This document shows positions 49,965 to 59,523 of a stretch of DNA of 64,000 bases, piece by piece. Position numbers and translations under genes: made by a program. Below the pieces are notes generated by a model. That model was not told the origin of the DNA and searched no databases. It saw only the letters and a list, made by a program, of their open reading frames with translations. The DNA lies in NCBI RefSeq assembly GCF_904848665.1, contig NZ_CAJHCQ010000001.1, forward strand, positions 682,001 through 746,000, in the 5' to 3' direction. Every line of letters begins with the position of its first letter. Position 1 is the stretch's first letter. The stretch is from Paraburkholderia hiiakae (GTDB lineage: Bacteria; Pseudomonadota; Gammaproteobacteria; Burkholderiales; Burkholderiaceae).

Positions 49965-50867
49965 ATGATCGAAACCCAGGACTCGCTGCGCGACTGCCTA
50001 GCGCCCGCGAAACTCAATCTCTTCCTGCACATCACAGGTCGCCGTCCCAATGGCTATCACGATCTGCAGACCGTGTTCCAGTTGCTCGACTGGGGCGACA
50101 CACTGCATTTCACGCGCCGCCGGGACGGCCGCATCACGCGCACCGTCGAAGTGGAAGGCGTACCGGCCGAGCACGACCTCACCGTGCGCGCGGCGACGCT
50201 GCTCAAGGAACACACGGGCACGGGCGAGGGCGTCGAGATCGACATCGAAAAGCGTCTGCCGATGGGCGCGGGTCTCGGTGGCGGCAGCTCGGACGCGGCC
50301 ACGACGCTGCTCGCACTCAACCGCCTCTGGAAGCTCAACTTGCAGCGCGAAGAATTGCAGGCGCTCGCACTCAAGCTGGGCGCGGACGTGCCCTTCTTCG
50401 TGTTCGGGAAAAATGCATTCGCGGAGGGTGTTGGAGAAGCATTGGAGGCTGTACAATTGCCCCCGCGTCATTTTTTGGTTGTGACGCCGCGGGTTCATGT
50501 TCCTACTGCTGAGATTTTTTCGGAAAACTCGTTGACAAGGGACACAAAGACCTGCACAATAGCAGTCTTTCTTGCACAGCAGGCAACGCAAAACGGATGG
50601 CCAGATAGCTTCGGCCATAACGATATGCAAGCGGTTGTCGCGGGAAAATACGCGGAAGTAGCGCAGGTGCTTCGATGGTTTGAGAATGTCTCAAACAGCA
50701 TCGCACCAGCGCGGATGACCGGATCGGGTGCCAGCGTTTTTGCAGCATTCGCCAGTCGGTCCGAAGCAGAATCGGCACAAGCCAAACTGCTTGCGGAACA
50801 ACCGGACTGGAGAAGCGCGGTAGCTTCGAGTCTGAATACGCATCCACTCTTCGCTTTCGCGGCATAG
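49965..50867 (+). CDS. ispE: 4-diphosphocytidyl-2-C-methyl-D-erythritol kinase
   Basis: A 300-residue GHMP kinase of the MEP isoprenoid pathway. [15 protein letters not shown] is motif 1, [17 protein letters not shown] the ATP loop, and [10 protein letters not shown] motif 3. The first 430 bases are typical high-GC DNA, but the last 460 are much less GC-rich (48% in a counted line against 68% before the step) with different codon choice. That stretch contains a strong promoter-like sequence that could serve the downstream tRNA and prs. Confidence 0.96.
   Translation: MIETQDSLRDCLAPAKLNLFLHITGRRPNGYHDLQTVFQLLDWGDTLHFTRRRDGRITRTVEVEGVPAEHDLTVRAATLLKEHTGTGEGVEIDIEKRLPMGAGLGGGSSDAATTLLALNRLWKLNLQREELQALALKLGADVPFFVFGKNAFAEGVGEALEAVQLPPRHFLVVTPRVHVPTAEIFSENSLTRDTKTCTIAVFLAQQATQNGWPDSFGHNDMQAVVAGKYAEVAQVLRWFENVSNSIAPARMTGSGASVFAAFASRSEAESAQAKLLAEQPDWRSAVASSLNTHPLFAFAA
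50532..50560 (+). promoter_or_regulatory. Predicted sigma-70 promoter inside ispE
   Basis: TTGACA (50532-50537), a 17-base spacer and CACAAT (50555-50560) lie in the low-GC 3' part of ispE, 357 bases before tRNA-Gln. A perfect -35 and a 4/6 -10 at ideal spacing suggest a promoter for tRNA-Gln and prs. Confidence 0.5.
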
Positions 50868-50916
50868 TTTTGCGTGGTTGATTGACCTACCGGTCAGCCA
50901 GGCTCAAGTTGAGTGT

Positions 50917-50993
50917 AGGGGAGTCGCCAAGTTGGTTAAGGCACCGGATTTTGATTCCGGCATGCGAGGGTTCGAGTCCTTCCTCCCCTGCCA
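50917..50993 (+). tRNA. tRNA-Gln(TTG)
   Basis: A 77-base cloverleaf. Acceptor AGGGGAG pairs with CTCCCCT, and the discriminator G and encoded CCA follow (end 50993). The anticodon stem CCGGA/TCCGG holds a TTTTGAT loop with anticodon TTG (Gln). The T arm is GAGGG-TTCGAGT-CCTTC. It sits between ispE and prs, as in many Burkholderia genomes. Confidence 0.97.
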
Positions 50994-51079
50994 AAATTTC
51001 CAGGCAGTTCGCACTGTGGGTTACCCAGAGCAGTTCGCCTAAGTAGTTCCTCTCGCCCCCCCAAGTCCGCAGCAGGTGC

Positions 51080-52039
51080 ATGATGAGCAGCCATGACGGC
51101 CTGATGGTTTTTACTGGCAACGCAAATCCCGCGCTTGCCCAGGAAGTCGTCAAGATCCTCGGTATTCCCCTCGGCAAGGCTATGGTTAGCCGCTTTTCCG
51201 ACGGTGAAATCCAGGTCGAAATCCAGGAAAACGTGCGCGGCAAGGACGTCTTCGTCCTTCAGTCGACTTGCGCGCCGACCAACGACAACCTGATGGAACT
51301 GATGATCATGGTCGATGCGCTCAAGCGCGCATCCGCAGGCCGGATCACAGCAGCTATCCCCTACTTCGGCTATGCCCGTCAAGACCGCCGCCCCCGTTCG
51401 GCGCGCGTCGCCATCTCGGCGAAGGTCGTGGCGAACATGCTGGAAATCGCCGGCGTCGAGCGGATCATCACGATGGATCTGCACGCCGACCAGATTCAGG
51501 GCTTCTTCGACATTCCCGTCGACAATATTTACGCAACGCCCGTGCTGCTCGGCGATCTGCGCAAGCAGAATCACGAGAACCTGCTGGTCGTTTCGCCGGA
51601 CGTCGGCGGCGTGGTGCGCGCCCGTGCGCTCGCCAAGCAACTGAATTGCGATCTCGCCATCATCGACAAGCGTCGTCCGAAGGCGAACGTCGCCGAAGTG
51701 ATGAACATCATCGGTGAAGTCGAAGGCCGCACCTGCGTGATCATGGACGACATGGTCGATACCGCCGGCACGCTCTGCAAGGCGGCGCAAGTGCTGAAGG
51801 AACGCGGCGCGAAGAAGGTGTTCGCTTACGCCACGCACCCGGTTCTCTCGGGTGGCGCAGGCGAGCGTATCGCCGCCTCGGCGCTCGACGAGCTGGTCGT
51901 CACCGACACGATTCCGCTCGGCGCCGAAGCGCGTTCGTGCGCGAAGATCCGCTCGCTCACGAGCGCAGGACTTCTCGCCGAAACGTTCTCGCGTATCCGT
52001 CGCGGCGACTCGGTGATGTCGCTCTTCGCGGAAAGCTGA
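51080..52039 (+). CDS. prs: Ribose-phosphate pyrophosphokinase
   Basis: A 319-residue class I PRPP synthetase. The PRPP signature [14 protein letters not shown] and the flexible loop [15 protein letters not shown] are present. It makes PRPP for nucleotide, histidine, tryptophan and NAD synthesis. Two adjacent ATGs (51080 and 51083) are possible starts. It is followed by a strong terminator. Confidence 0.97.
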   Translation: MMSSHDGLMVFTGNANPALAQEVVKILGIPLGKAMVSRFSDGEIQVEIQENVRGKDVFVLQSTCAPTNDNLMELMIMVDALKRASAGRITAAIPYFGYARQDRRPRSARVAISAKVVANMLEIAGVERIITMDLHADQIQGFFDIPVDNIYATPVLLGDLRKQNHENLLVVSPDVGGVVRARALAKQLNCDLAIIDKRRPKANVAEVMNIIGEVEGRTCVIMDDMVDTAGTLCKAAQVLKERGAKKVFAYATHPVLSGGAGERIAASALDELVVTDTIPLGAEARSCAKIRSLTSAGLLAETFSRIRRGDSVMSLFAES

Positions 52040-52054
52040 TAAGAATTGACGCGC

Positions 52055-52087
52055 AAGGCGCGGTGTTCGCAAGAACGCCGCGCTTTT
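52055..52087 (+). terminator. Intrinsic terminator after prs
   Basis: GCGCGG-T-GTTC, a GCAA loop and GAAC-G-CCGCGC form an 11-bp hairpin followed by TTTT, 16 bases past the prs stop. Confidence 0.88.
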
Positions 52088-52208
52088 GCACGTAATCGGC
52101 GCGAACGGACGAAGGTTCGCGCTGCATCGCTGGGGGCCCTAAGGCGGGCATTCTGCTAAAAAGGCCCCGTTTTACTGCCTGGTCGCGGGCAGTGCATTGG
52201 AGAATCAA

Positions 52209-52817
52209 ATGAAAGTCATCGCTTTCGAGCGTAACCTGCAAGGTACGGGTGCGAGCCGCCGCCTGCGCATTGCTGGCAAGACCCCTGGCATCGTGTACGG
52301 TGTCGGCGCGGAGCCGGAACTGATCGAAGTCGATCACAACGCGCTGTGGCACGCCCTCAAGAAAGAAGCCTTCCACTCGTCGATCCTCGACCTCGAAGTG
52401 GCCGGCAAGTCGCAGCAAGTGCTGCTGCGCGACGTGCAATACCACCCGTTCCGTCAGCTCGTGCTGCACGTGGACTTCCAGCGCGTGGATCCGAACAAGA
52501 AGCTCCACACGAAGGTGCCCCTGCACTTCATGAACCAGGAAACCAACCCGGCTGTGAAGACGGGTGGCGCGATCATCTCGCACGTTCTGGCTGAAATCGA
52601 AATCCAGTGCCTGCCGGGCCAACTGCCGGAATTCATCGAAGTCGACCTCGCCAAGATCGAAGCTGGCCAGTCGCTGCACGCCAAGGACATCACGCTGCCG
52701 GCCGGCGTGACGCTCGTCCCGCACGTGGAAAGCGAAAACCCGGTCGTCGCGTCGGCACCCGTGCCGGCTGGCGCCCAGGCGGCTGCTGAAGGCGAAGAAG
52801 CGCCGGCTGCAGAGTAA
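52209..52817 (+). CDS. rplY: 50S ribosomal protein L25, CTC (long) form
   Basis: A 202-residue L25. The N-terminal 5S rRNA-binding domain ([19 protein letters not shown]) is followed by the extra TL5/CTC beta domain (about 95-185) and a short Ala/Glu-rich tail. The long form is typical of beta-proteobacteria. The ATG at 52209 has GGAGA five bases upstream. Confidence 0.97.
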   Translation: MKVIAFERNLQGTGASRRLRIAGKTPGIVYGVGAEPELIEVDHNALWHALKKEAFHSSILDLEVAGKSQQVLLRDVQYHPFRQLVLHVDFQRVDPNKKLHTKVPLHFMNQETNPAVKTGGAIISHVLAEIEIQCLPGQLPEFIEVDLAKIEAGQSLHAKDITLPAGVTLVPHVESENPVVASAPVPAGAQAAAEGEEAPAAE

Positions 52818-52876
52818 TCGCAGCGGCTTCAACGAGCCGATCCTCTCGATCCGTTTCCCTGAAACGGACGACGTGA

Positions 52877-52908
52877 CCCGCCGCGGTTCGCCCCGGCGGG
52901 TTTTTTTT
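52877..52908 (+). terminator. Intrinsic terminator after rplY
   Basis: CCCGCCG (52877-52883) pairs with CGGCGGG (52894-52900) and is followed by eight T. Confidence 0.92.
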
Positions 52909-52966
52909 CGCACTTTTTCGTACACTTGCGGGTCGACTTACTGACTTCCGCAGGCGGAACACCACA

Positions 52967-53569
52967 ATGATCAGGTTGATCGTCGGGCTCGGCAATCCGG
53001 GCGCCGAATACACGGCGACGCGCCACAACGCGGGCTTCTGGCTCGTGGACCAGCTCGCGCGCGAAGCCGGGACGACACTGCGCGACGAGCGGCGCTTCCA
53101 CGGCCACTACGCGAAGGCGCGCCTCTACGGCGAGGAAGTGCATCTGCTCGAGCCGCAGACCTATATGAACCGCTCGGGGCAATCGGTCGTTGCGCTCGCG
53201 GCCTTCTTCAAGATCCTGCCCGATGAGATCCTCGTCGCGCACGACGAGCTCGATTTGCCCCCCGGCACCGTCAAGCTCAAGCTCGGCGGCGGCAGCGGCG
53301 GCCACAACGGCTTGAAGGATATTTCCGCGCATCTCTCGACCCAACAGTACTGGCGCTTGCGCATCGGCATCGGCCATCCGCGCGATCTGATTCCCGAAGG
53401 CGCGCGCGCAGGCGCCAAGCCCGATGTCGCGAACTTCGTGCTGAAGCCGCCGCGCCGCGAAGAGCAGGACGTGATCGACGCCTCGATCGAGCGCGCGCTC
53501 GCCGTGATGCCGACGTTCGTGAAGGGCGAGGCCGAACGCGCGGTGATGCAGTTGCATCGCAATGGTTGA
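52967..53569 (+). CDS. pth: Peptidyl-tRNA hydrolase
   Basis: A 200-residue Pth. Asn10 in VGLGNPG, catalytic His20 in TRHNAGF, the TYMNRSG asparagine and the aspartate in [10 protein letters not shown] are all in place. It recycles tRNA from dropped-off peptidyl-tRNA. It follows rplY, a common pairing. Confidence 0.97.
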   Translation: MIRLIVGLGNPGAEYTATRHNAGFWLVDQLAREAGTTLRDERRFHGHYAKARLYGEEVHLLEPQTYMNRSGQSVVALAAFFKILPDEILVAHDELDLPPGTVKLKLGGGSGGHNGLKDISAHLSTQQYWRLRIGIGHPRDLIPEGARAGAKPDVANFVLKPPRREEQDVIDASIERALAVMPTFVKGEAERAVMQLHRNG

Positions 53570-53584
53570 AACAAGGAGAGCGTC

Positions 53585-54652
53585 TTGAGTCGTTACTGGA
53601 GTGACATCGTCAACCGGCTCGTGCCCTACGTGCCGGGCGAACAGCCCGCGCTCGCGAAGCCGGTCAAGCTCAATACCAACGAGAACCCCTATGCACCCTC
53701 CCCGCGCGTGCTCGAGGCGATCCACCACGAGCTGGGCGAGACGGGCGAGTCGCTGCGCCGCTATCCCGACCCCGTCGCGAAGCGCCTGCGCGCCGCTGTG
53801 GCCGCACATCACGGCATCCGCGCGGAACAGGTGTTCGTGGGTAACGGCTCGGACGAGGTGCTAGCCCACGCGTTCCAGGCACTGCTCAAGCACGACAAGC
53901 CGATCCTCTTTCCGGACATCACCTACAGCTTCTACCCGACCTACGCGCGGCTCTACGACGTCGAGTACCACACGGTGCCGCTTACCGGGCAGTTCACGAT
54001 TCGCGTCGACGATTACTTGCAGCCGAATGGCGGCGTGATCTTTCCGAATCCGAATGCGCCCACGGGTCACGCGCTGCCACTCGTGGAAATCGAGCGGCTC
54101 GTCGCTGCGAACCCGGAATCGGTGGTGGTGATCGACGAAGCCTATGTGGATTTCGGCGCAGAATCGGCAATCGCGTTGATCGACCGCTATTCCAACTTGC
54201 TGGTCGTGCACACGACTTCGAAGTCGCGCTCGCTCGCGGGCATGCGCGTGGGGTTCGCGTTCGGTCACCCCGATCTCATCGATGCGCTCAACCGCGTGAA
54301 GGACAGCTTCAACTCGTACCCGCTCGACCGCCTCGCGCAAGCTGCTGCGACGGCCGCTTACGAAGACGCCGAATGGCTCAAGACGACAAGCGCGCGCGTG
54401 ATCGCAAGCCGCGAGCGTCTGACGGCCGCGCTCTCGGCGCTCGGCTTCGAAGTGGTGCCTTCGGCGGCAAATTTCGTGTTCGCGAAGCATCCCGCACACG
54501 ACGCGGCCGCAATTGCGGCCAAACTGCGCGAAAAGGAGATCTTCGTGCGCCATTTCAACGCGCCGCGCGTAAATCAGCATCTGCGTATCTCGATCGGCAC
54601 CGATGCCGAGTGCGATACCCTCGCCGATGCGTTGAAGGCCATCGTCGCGTAA
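53585..54652 (+). CDS. hisC: Histidinol-phosphate aminotransferase
   Basis: A 355-residue fold-type I PLP aminotransferase with NTNENPY near the N-terminus and the PLP lysine in [15 protein letters not shown]. It converts imidazole-acetol phosphate to histidinol phosphate; it is a HisC2-type copy outside the his operon. The start is a TTG at 53585 with AAGGAGA five bases upstream, an unusual start supported by both the ribosome site and the conserved MSRYWSDIV opening. It lies 15 bases after pth and ends in a terminator. Confidence 0.93.
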   Translation: MSRYWSDIVNRLVPYVPGEQPALAKPVKLNTNENPYAPSPRVLEAIHHELGETGESLRRYPDPVAKRLRAAVAAHHGIRAEQVFVGNGSDEVLAHAFQALLKHDKPILFPDITYSFYPTYARLYDVEYHTVPLTGQFTIRVDDYLQPNGGVIFPNPNAPTGHALPLVEIERLVAANPESVVVIDEAYVDFGAESAIALIDRYSNLLVVHTTSKSRSLAGMRVGFAFGHPDLIDALNRVKDSFNSYPLDRLAQAAATAAYEDAEWLKTTSARVIASRERLTAALSALGFEVVPSAANFVFAKHPAHDAAAIAAKLREKEIFVRHFNAPRVNQHLRISIGTDAECDTLADALKAIVA

Positions 54653-54671
54653 GAAGCCGGCAAGATGAAAT

Positions 54672-54699
54672 AAAAAACGCGCCAGTTGGCGCGTTTTTT
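54672..54699. terminator. Bidirectional intrinsic terminator hisC / ferredoxin
   Basis: AAAAAACGCGCC, AGTT and GGCGCGTTTTTT form a 6-bp GC stem extended by A/T pairs; it ends both converging transcripts. Confidence 0.93.
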
Positions 54700-54720
54700 A
54701 TTTCCGGAGGATTCAGCGAT

Positions 54721-55026
<306 letters not shown>

Positions 55027-55061
55027 TTAGCCCCATAGTTTACGCTGCTTTCGCCGCGCGT

Positions 55062-55565
55062 TCACGCCTTCGTGACCGGGCCGCCCATCGAGGCCACCTT
55101 GTCCTGCAGGCGCTTTTCCACGGAAGGAAACACAAACTTGCTGACATCTCCGCCCAATTGGGCGATTTCGCGCACAATCGTGCCCGAAATGAACTGATAC
55201 TGGTCCGAAGGCGTCATGAACATCGTCTCGACGTCGGGCAGCAGATAGCGGTTCATGCCTGCCATCTGAAACTCGTACTCGAAGTCCGATACCGCGCGCA
55301 GGCCGCGCACGATCACGCGTGCGTTGTTGGTGCGCACGAAGTCCTTCAGGAGCCCCTTGAAGCTCATGACCTGGACATTCGGATAATGTCCGAGCACCTC
55401 GTGGGCAATCTCGAGCCGCTCCTCGAGCGAGAAGAAAGGCTTCTTGTTGCGGCTGTCCGCAACGCCGACTACCAGCGTGTCGAAAATACTCGACGCGCGC
55501 CGCACGAGATCTTCGTGGCCGCGCGTGAGCGGGTCGAAGGTACCGGGGTACACGGCGACTACCAT
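55062..55565 (-). CDS. coaD: Phosphopantetheine adenylyltransferase
   Basis: A 167-residue nucleotidyltransferase. [12 protein letters not shown] carries the active-site histidine (His17), and the ISGTIVREI signature is at the 3' part. It makes dephospho-CoA, the fourth step from pantothenate to CoA. The ATG at 55565 has AGGAG upstream; a longer frame adds 20 non-conserved residues. It follows rsmD on the same strand, the usual order. Confidence 0.97.
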   Translation of the reverse strand: MVVAVYPGTFDPLTRGHEDLVRRASSIFDTLVVGVADSRNKKPFFSLEERLEIAHEVLGHYPNVQVMSFKGLLKDFVRTNNARVIVRGLRAVSDFEYEFQMAGMNRYLLPDVETMFMTPSDQYQFISGTIVREIAQLGGDVSKFVFPSVEKRLQDKVASMGGPVTKA

Positions 55566-55673
55566 GAGGCTTCTCCTCTCAACAGAAATGGGGCGCAATG
55601 CAGTGTCGTGGCGACGCATGCGCACGTGCGCGCGTGACGGCCAAGCCGCCCGCCGCTTCTTATCGAACGCGCA

Positions 55674-56312
55674 TTATTCCTCATTTTCGCGCTGCAGCAA
55701 ATGATAGTGAACCGCACCCGCCTTGCCCTCGCGCGCCACGCGCCAGCCTGCCAGCGCGGGCCGCGCAGCCGGATCGACCGGCTCGCCAGACTCCACGTAA
55801 AACCATCCGCCCGGGGCGACAAGCGGCGCGGCGAGTTCTAGCGAGCGTTCGAGCAGCGCGGTGTCGCCGAACGGCGGATCGAGGAACACCACATCGAACG
55901 AGCCTGGCGCGAGATTGGCCGCGAGGCGCAGGGCGTCGGCTTCCGCGATTTCGATCGTGCGCGCGCCAAGGCGCGCCTGGTTCGCGCGCAACTGCGCAGC
56001 GGCGCGCGCGCTGCGCTCCACCATCACGACGCGCGCGGCGCCGCGCGAGGCCGCCTCGAAGCCAAGGCCGCCGCTGCCCGCGAACAGGTCGAGGCAGCGC
56101 AGGCCGTCGAGGCGCTGGCCGAGCCAGTTGAAAAGCGTTTCGCGCACGCGGTCGGGGGTCGGGCGTAGTCCATCGAGATCGAGCACCGGCAGCGGCGTGC
56201 GCTTCCAGTCGCCGCCGATGATACGGACCGTGTGTGCGCCGCCGCCACGTGTGCGCGGATCGGACTGATGGGAGCGGCTGCCTTGGCCACGTGAGGACGA
56301 GGAACGGGTCAT
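55674..56312 (-). CDS. rsmD: 16S rRNA (guanine966-N2)-methyltransferase
   Basis: A 212-residue RsmD. It has RIIGGDWKRTPLPVLD at the start of the fold, the SAM loop LDLFAGSGGLGFEAASRGA and catalytic motif FLDPPFGD. It methylates G966 of 16S rRNA. The first 25 residues are Ser/Arg/Gly-rich and variable, so the exact start is uncertain. It is divergent from ftsY. Confidence 0.93.
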   Translation of the reverse strand: MTRSSSSRGQGSRSHQSDPRTRGGGAHTVRIIGGDWKRTPLPVLDLDGLRPTPDRVRETLFNWLGQRLDGLRCLDLFAGSGGLGFEAASRGAARVVMVERSARAAAQLRANQARLGARTIEIAEADALRLAANLAPGSFDVVFLDPPFGDTALLERSLELAAPLVAPGGWFYVESGEPVDPAARPALAGWRVAREGKAGAVHYHLLQRENEE

Positions 56313-56603
56313 GCGTTGGGTCGTACGGCTGTGTGCATTTGACCGCCGGCAGTCAACCTGCCGGTGGAACTCGACTGCGAGGTTCGGGCGCCACGCTTTC
56401 GCGTCGCATCCTCCAATGCGCGCACGTTACCACAGGGACGCGCACGTGCCGCACGCACGCCGCAACGCTCCCCTCAGCGACGCCGCAGCGACTCCAGCTA
56501 ATGTGCCTGATAAAATGCCATGTTTTCCGCGCGTTACCTCTTCCCTTGCCGTCGCTGACCGCCCCTCGGTCCGACCCGCAGCGCGCCTGACCCACCCCAT
56601 ACC

Positions 56604-57788
56604 ATGTTCAGTTTCTTCAAACGATTCCGCGGCTCGAAGGATGCCGAGAACGCTTCGGCCGAGAACGCTCAGGACGAAGCCACGCTCGAGGCGCCGGACG
56701 AGGCCGTTGAGGCACCCGTCAGCACGGCGCGCGAAACGTCGCCTGCGCCGTCCGTTACCCCGGCCGTGACCGCGCCGCCCGTGACCGCTCCGGTCAAGCC
56801 TGTCGCTCCGCCGCAAGCCATCGCCGCCGACGATGACGAACCGGAAACCGTCGAGATCGTCCCACCGCCCGCGCTCGAGGCCGCTGCAAAGCAATCCTGG
56901 CTCAAGCGCCTGAGGTCAGGGCTCTCGAAAACGGGCTCGAACATCCAGAGCATCTTCGTGAACGCGAAGATCGACGACGATCTTTACGAGGAGCTTGAAA
57001 CCGCGCTGCTGATGTCGGACGCGGGCGTCGATGCCACGGAATATCTGCTGGAAACGCTGCGCCAGAAAGTACGCGCCGAGCGCCTGACCGACGCGCAGCA
57101 GGTGAAGAATGCCCTGCGCGAGCTGCTCATCGGCCTGCTCAAACCACTCGAAAAGTCGCTCATGCTCGGTCACGCTCAGCCGCTCGTGATGATGATCGCG
57201 GGCGTGAATGGCGCGGGCAAGACCACCAGCATCGGCAAGCTGGCGAAGCATCTGCAGAGCTTCGACCAGAGCGTGCTGCTCGCCGCGGGCGACACCTTCC
57301 GCGCCGCCGCGCGCGAACAGCTCGCCATCTGGGGTCAGCGCAACAACGTGACAGTCGTGCAGCAGGAAGGCGGCGACCCGGCCGCGGTGATCTTCGACGC
57401 CGTGAGCGCCGCGCGCGCACGCCGCATCGACGTGGTGATGGCCGACACCGCGGGCCGCCTGCCCACGCAATTGCATCTGATGGACGAGTTGAAGAAGGTT
57501 AAGCGCGTGATCGGCAAGGCGTTCGACGGTGCGCCGCACGAGGTAGTGCTCGTGATCGACGCGAACACAGGCCAGAACGCGCTCGCGCAGGTCAAGGCCT
57601 TCGACGACGCGCTCGGTCTCACCGGCCTTATCGTGACGAAGCTCGACGGCACCGCCAAGGGCGGCATTCTCGCCGCGATCGCGCGGCAACGCCCGATTCC
57701 CGTGTATTTCATCGGCGTGGGCGAGAAGGTCGAAGACCTGCAACCGTTCGTGGCCGAGGAATTCACCGACGCGCTGCTTGGCGGCTAA
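56604..57788 (+). CDS. ftsY: Signal recognition particle receptor FtsY
   Basis: A 394-residue FtsY. An acidic, Ala/Pro/Val-rich N-terminal A domain (about 1-95) precedes the four-helix N domain. The GTPase G domain has [10 protein letters not shown] (G1, 200-209), DTAGR (G3) and TKLDGTAKGG (G4). It docks SRP-ribosome complexes at the membrane for co-translational insertion. A strong terminator follows. The 291-bp gap to the divergent rsmD gene has a GATAAAAT box about 90 bases upstream of the start. Confidence 0.97.
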   Translation: MFSFFKRFRGSKDAENASAENAQDEATLEAPDEAVEAPVSTARETSPAPSVTPAVTAPPVTAPVKPVAPPQAIAADDDEPETVEIVPPPALEAAAKQSWLKRLRSGLSKTGSNIQSIFVNAKIDDDLYEELETALLMSDAGVDATEYLLETLRQKVRAERLTDAQQVKNALRELLIGLLKPLEKSLMLGHAQPLVMMIAGVNGAGKTTSIGKLAKHLQSFDQSVLLAAGDTFRAAAREQLAIWGQRNNVTVVQQEGGDPAAVIFDAVSAARARRIDVVMADTAGRLPTQLHLMDELKKVKRVIGKAFDGAPHEVVLVIDANTGQNALAQVKAFDDALGLTGLIVTKLDGTAKGGILAAIARQRPIPVYFIGVGEKVEDLQPFVAEEFTDALLGG

Positions 57789-57818
57789 AAGCACACGTTT
57801 AACCGGATTTAGATACAC

Positions 57819-57853
57819 AAAGGGCGTCGTTCTCGCGAACGACGCCCTTTTTT
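57819..57853. terminator. Bidirectional intrinsic terminator ftsY / maiA
   Basis: AAAGGGCGTCGTTC, TCGC and GAACGACGCCCTTT form a perfect 14-bp hairpin followed by T on the plus strand; it serves both converging genes. Confidence 0.94.
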
Positions 57854-57885
57854 ATTAACGAGGCCAACGTAAGCCGGTCAGCCGC

Positions 57886-58533
57886 TCACTCCGAATCCGG
57901 TTGCACGCCGGGCGCGGCGCGCGCGAACGCGTCGAGCGTGAGCGCGTAGTCGTTGATGCGCTGAATAGTCGGGTAACGCGTCGTGTCGATCTTGAACCGG
58001 TTCGCGTTGTAGACCTGCGGCACGATGCAAAGATCGGCGACGGTGGGCGTGTCGCCGAAAGAGAGCTTGCCGGTGCGCGAATCGCTCGCGAGCCGCTGTT
58101 CCAGCGTCGCGAAACCCGCCTCGATCCAGTGGCGGTACCACGCGTCTTTCGTCGCGTCGTCCGCGCCAACGGTGTGCTTGAGGTACTTCAGCACGCGCAG
58201 GTTGTCCACCGGGTGAATCTCACATGCCACCTGCAGCGCGAGCGAGCGAACGTGCGCGCGATCGGCGGGCGACTGCGGCAGCAGCGGCGGCTCGGGATGC
58301 GTCTCCTCCAGATACTCGATGATCGCGAGCGACTGCTGGAGCGTGTGCCCTTCGTCGTCGACGAACGCCGGCACGATCGCGTCGGGATTGACCTCGAGAT
58401 AGGCAGGCTTGAGCTGCTCGCCGCCGTCGCGCACGAGATGGATCGGCACGTACTCGTACGACAGGTTCTTCAGATTCAGCGCAATGCGCACTCGATACGA
58501 TGCCGAACTGCGGAAATAGCTGTAAAGCTTCAT
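57886..58533 (-). CDS. maiA: Zeta-class glutathione S-transferase, maleylpyruvate/maleylacetoacetate isomerase
   Basis: A 215-residue GST. The zeta-class active-site motif SSASYRVRIAL (residues 9-19), the QSLAIIEYLEE glutathione-binding loop and the C-terminal helical domain are present. Zeta GSTs isomerise maleylacetoacetate or maleylpyruvate to the fumaryl form. It follows an FAH-family hydrolase by 44 bases, which would complete the reaction. The ATG has AGGAG upstream. Confidence 0.9.
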   Translation of the reverse strand: MKLYSYFRSSASYRVRIALNLKNLSYEYVPIHLVRDGGEQLKPAYLEVNPDAIVPAFVDDEGHTLQQSLAIIEYLEETHPEPPLLPQSPADRAHVRSLALQVACEIHPVDNLRVLKYLKHTVGADDATKDAWYRHWIEAGFATLEQRLASDSRTGKLSFGDTPTVADLCIVPQVYNANRFKIDTTRYPTIQRINDYALTLDAFARAAPGVQPDSE

Positions 58534-58577
58534 GCTCCTCTCTTGCTCCTTTTGAATCGTGATGCGGACCGCGCCGC

Positions 58578-59276
58578 TCAGACGACCCGCACGGCGAATT
58601 CGCCGATCCCCGCCACACCGCCCGTCATCAGATCGCCCTTCACGACGGCGCCCACGCCTTCGGGCGTGCCCGTATAGATCAGGTCGCCAGCCTTGAGCTC
58701 GAACAGCGTCGAAAGGAACGCGATCGTGTCGGCAACCGGCCAGATCATTTGCGAGATGTCGGAGCGCTGCTTGTCCTCGCCGTTGACCGCGAGCCAAATT
58801 TCTCCCTTCGCGAGCTGGCCGATTTTCGAAACCGGATGGATCGGTCCGATGGGCGCCGAATGATCGAAGCCCTTCGCCGTATCCCACGGACGACCTAGCT
58901 TCTTCGCCTCGCCCTGCAAGTCCCGGCGCGTCATATCGAGACCGAGCGCATAGCCGTAGACATGGTCGAGCGCGCTTGCGACCGGAATATCCTTGCCGCC
59001 CTTGCCGATCGCCGCGACAAGTTCCATCTCGAAGTGCACGTTCTTAGATTGCGCGGGATAGGGAAACTCGGCGGTCGAACCGGGTGCGACATAGAGCACG
59101 GCGTCGGCGGGCTTGGAGAAGAAGAACGGCGGCTCACGGTTCGGATCGTGGCCCATCTCGCGCGCATGCGCCTCGTAGTTGCGGCCAACGCAGTAGATGC
59201 GCCGCACGGGAAAACGCGAGTCGCTGCCAGCCACCGGCACCGAGGCGAGCGCCGCCGGTTCGAATACGTACGTCAT
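58578..59276 (-). CDS. FAH family hydrolase, probable fumarylpyruvate hydrolase
   Basis: A 232-residue FAA-hydrolase-fold protein. IYCVGRNYEAHAREMG opens the domain, the metal site includes FEMELVAAIGK, and YTGTPEGVG lies near the end. This compact, single-domain form matches fumarylpyruvate hydrolase (NagK-like) and acylpyruvase FAHD1-like enzymes more than full-length fumarylacetoacetase. With the zeta GST downstream it would turn maleylpyruvate to fumarate and pyruvate, the end of the gentisate route. No gentisate dioxygenase is in the window. GGAG precedes the ATG at 59276. Confidence 0.85.
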   Translation of the reverse strand: MTYVFEPAALASVPVAGSDSRFPVRRIYCVGRNYEAHAREMGHDPNREPPFFFSKPADAVLYVAPGSTAEFPYPAQSKNVHFEMELVAAIGKGGKDIPVASALDHVYGYALGLDMTRRDLQGEAKKLGRPWDTAKGFDHSAPIGPIHPVSKIGQLAKGEIWLAVNGEDKQRSDISQMIWPVADTIAFLSTLFELKAGDLIYTGTPEGVGAVVKGDLMTGGVAGIGEFAVRVV

Positions 59277-59523
59277 GGAGTTCTCCGTCTTTGTGATGGG
59301 GTGTGCGCGAGGCACGCGGGCCTGTAGATCTTTACGGCTTGTCAGGCGTGGAGGTGCGGCTTGCGCGCCAGAACAATCGCGAGTGTAACGCGCGACGGTG
59401 AGCGCGCGCGGCGGAGTCTTCAGGTGGCCGGCGAGGCACAGCGTGCTCATGCGATACTTGTCGCATCCCCAATTCAATACGACGGCGGCGCGCCGCGCGC
59501 CGTCGAACGAACCGCGCTCGCCC

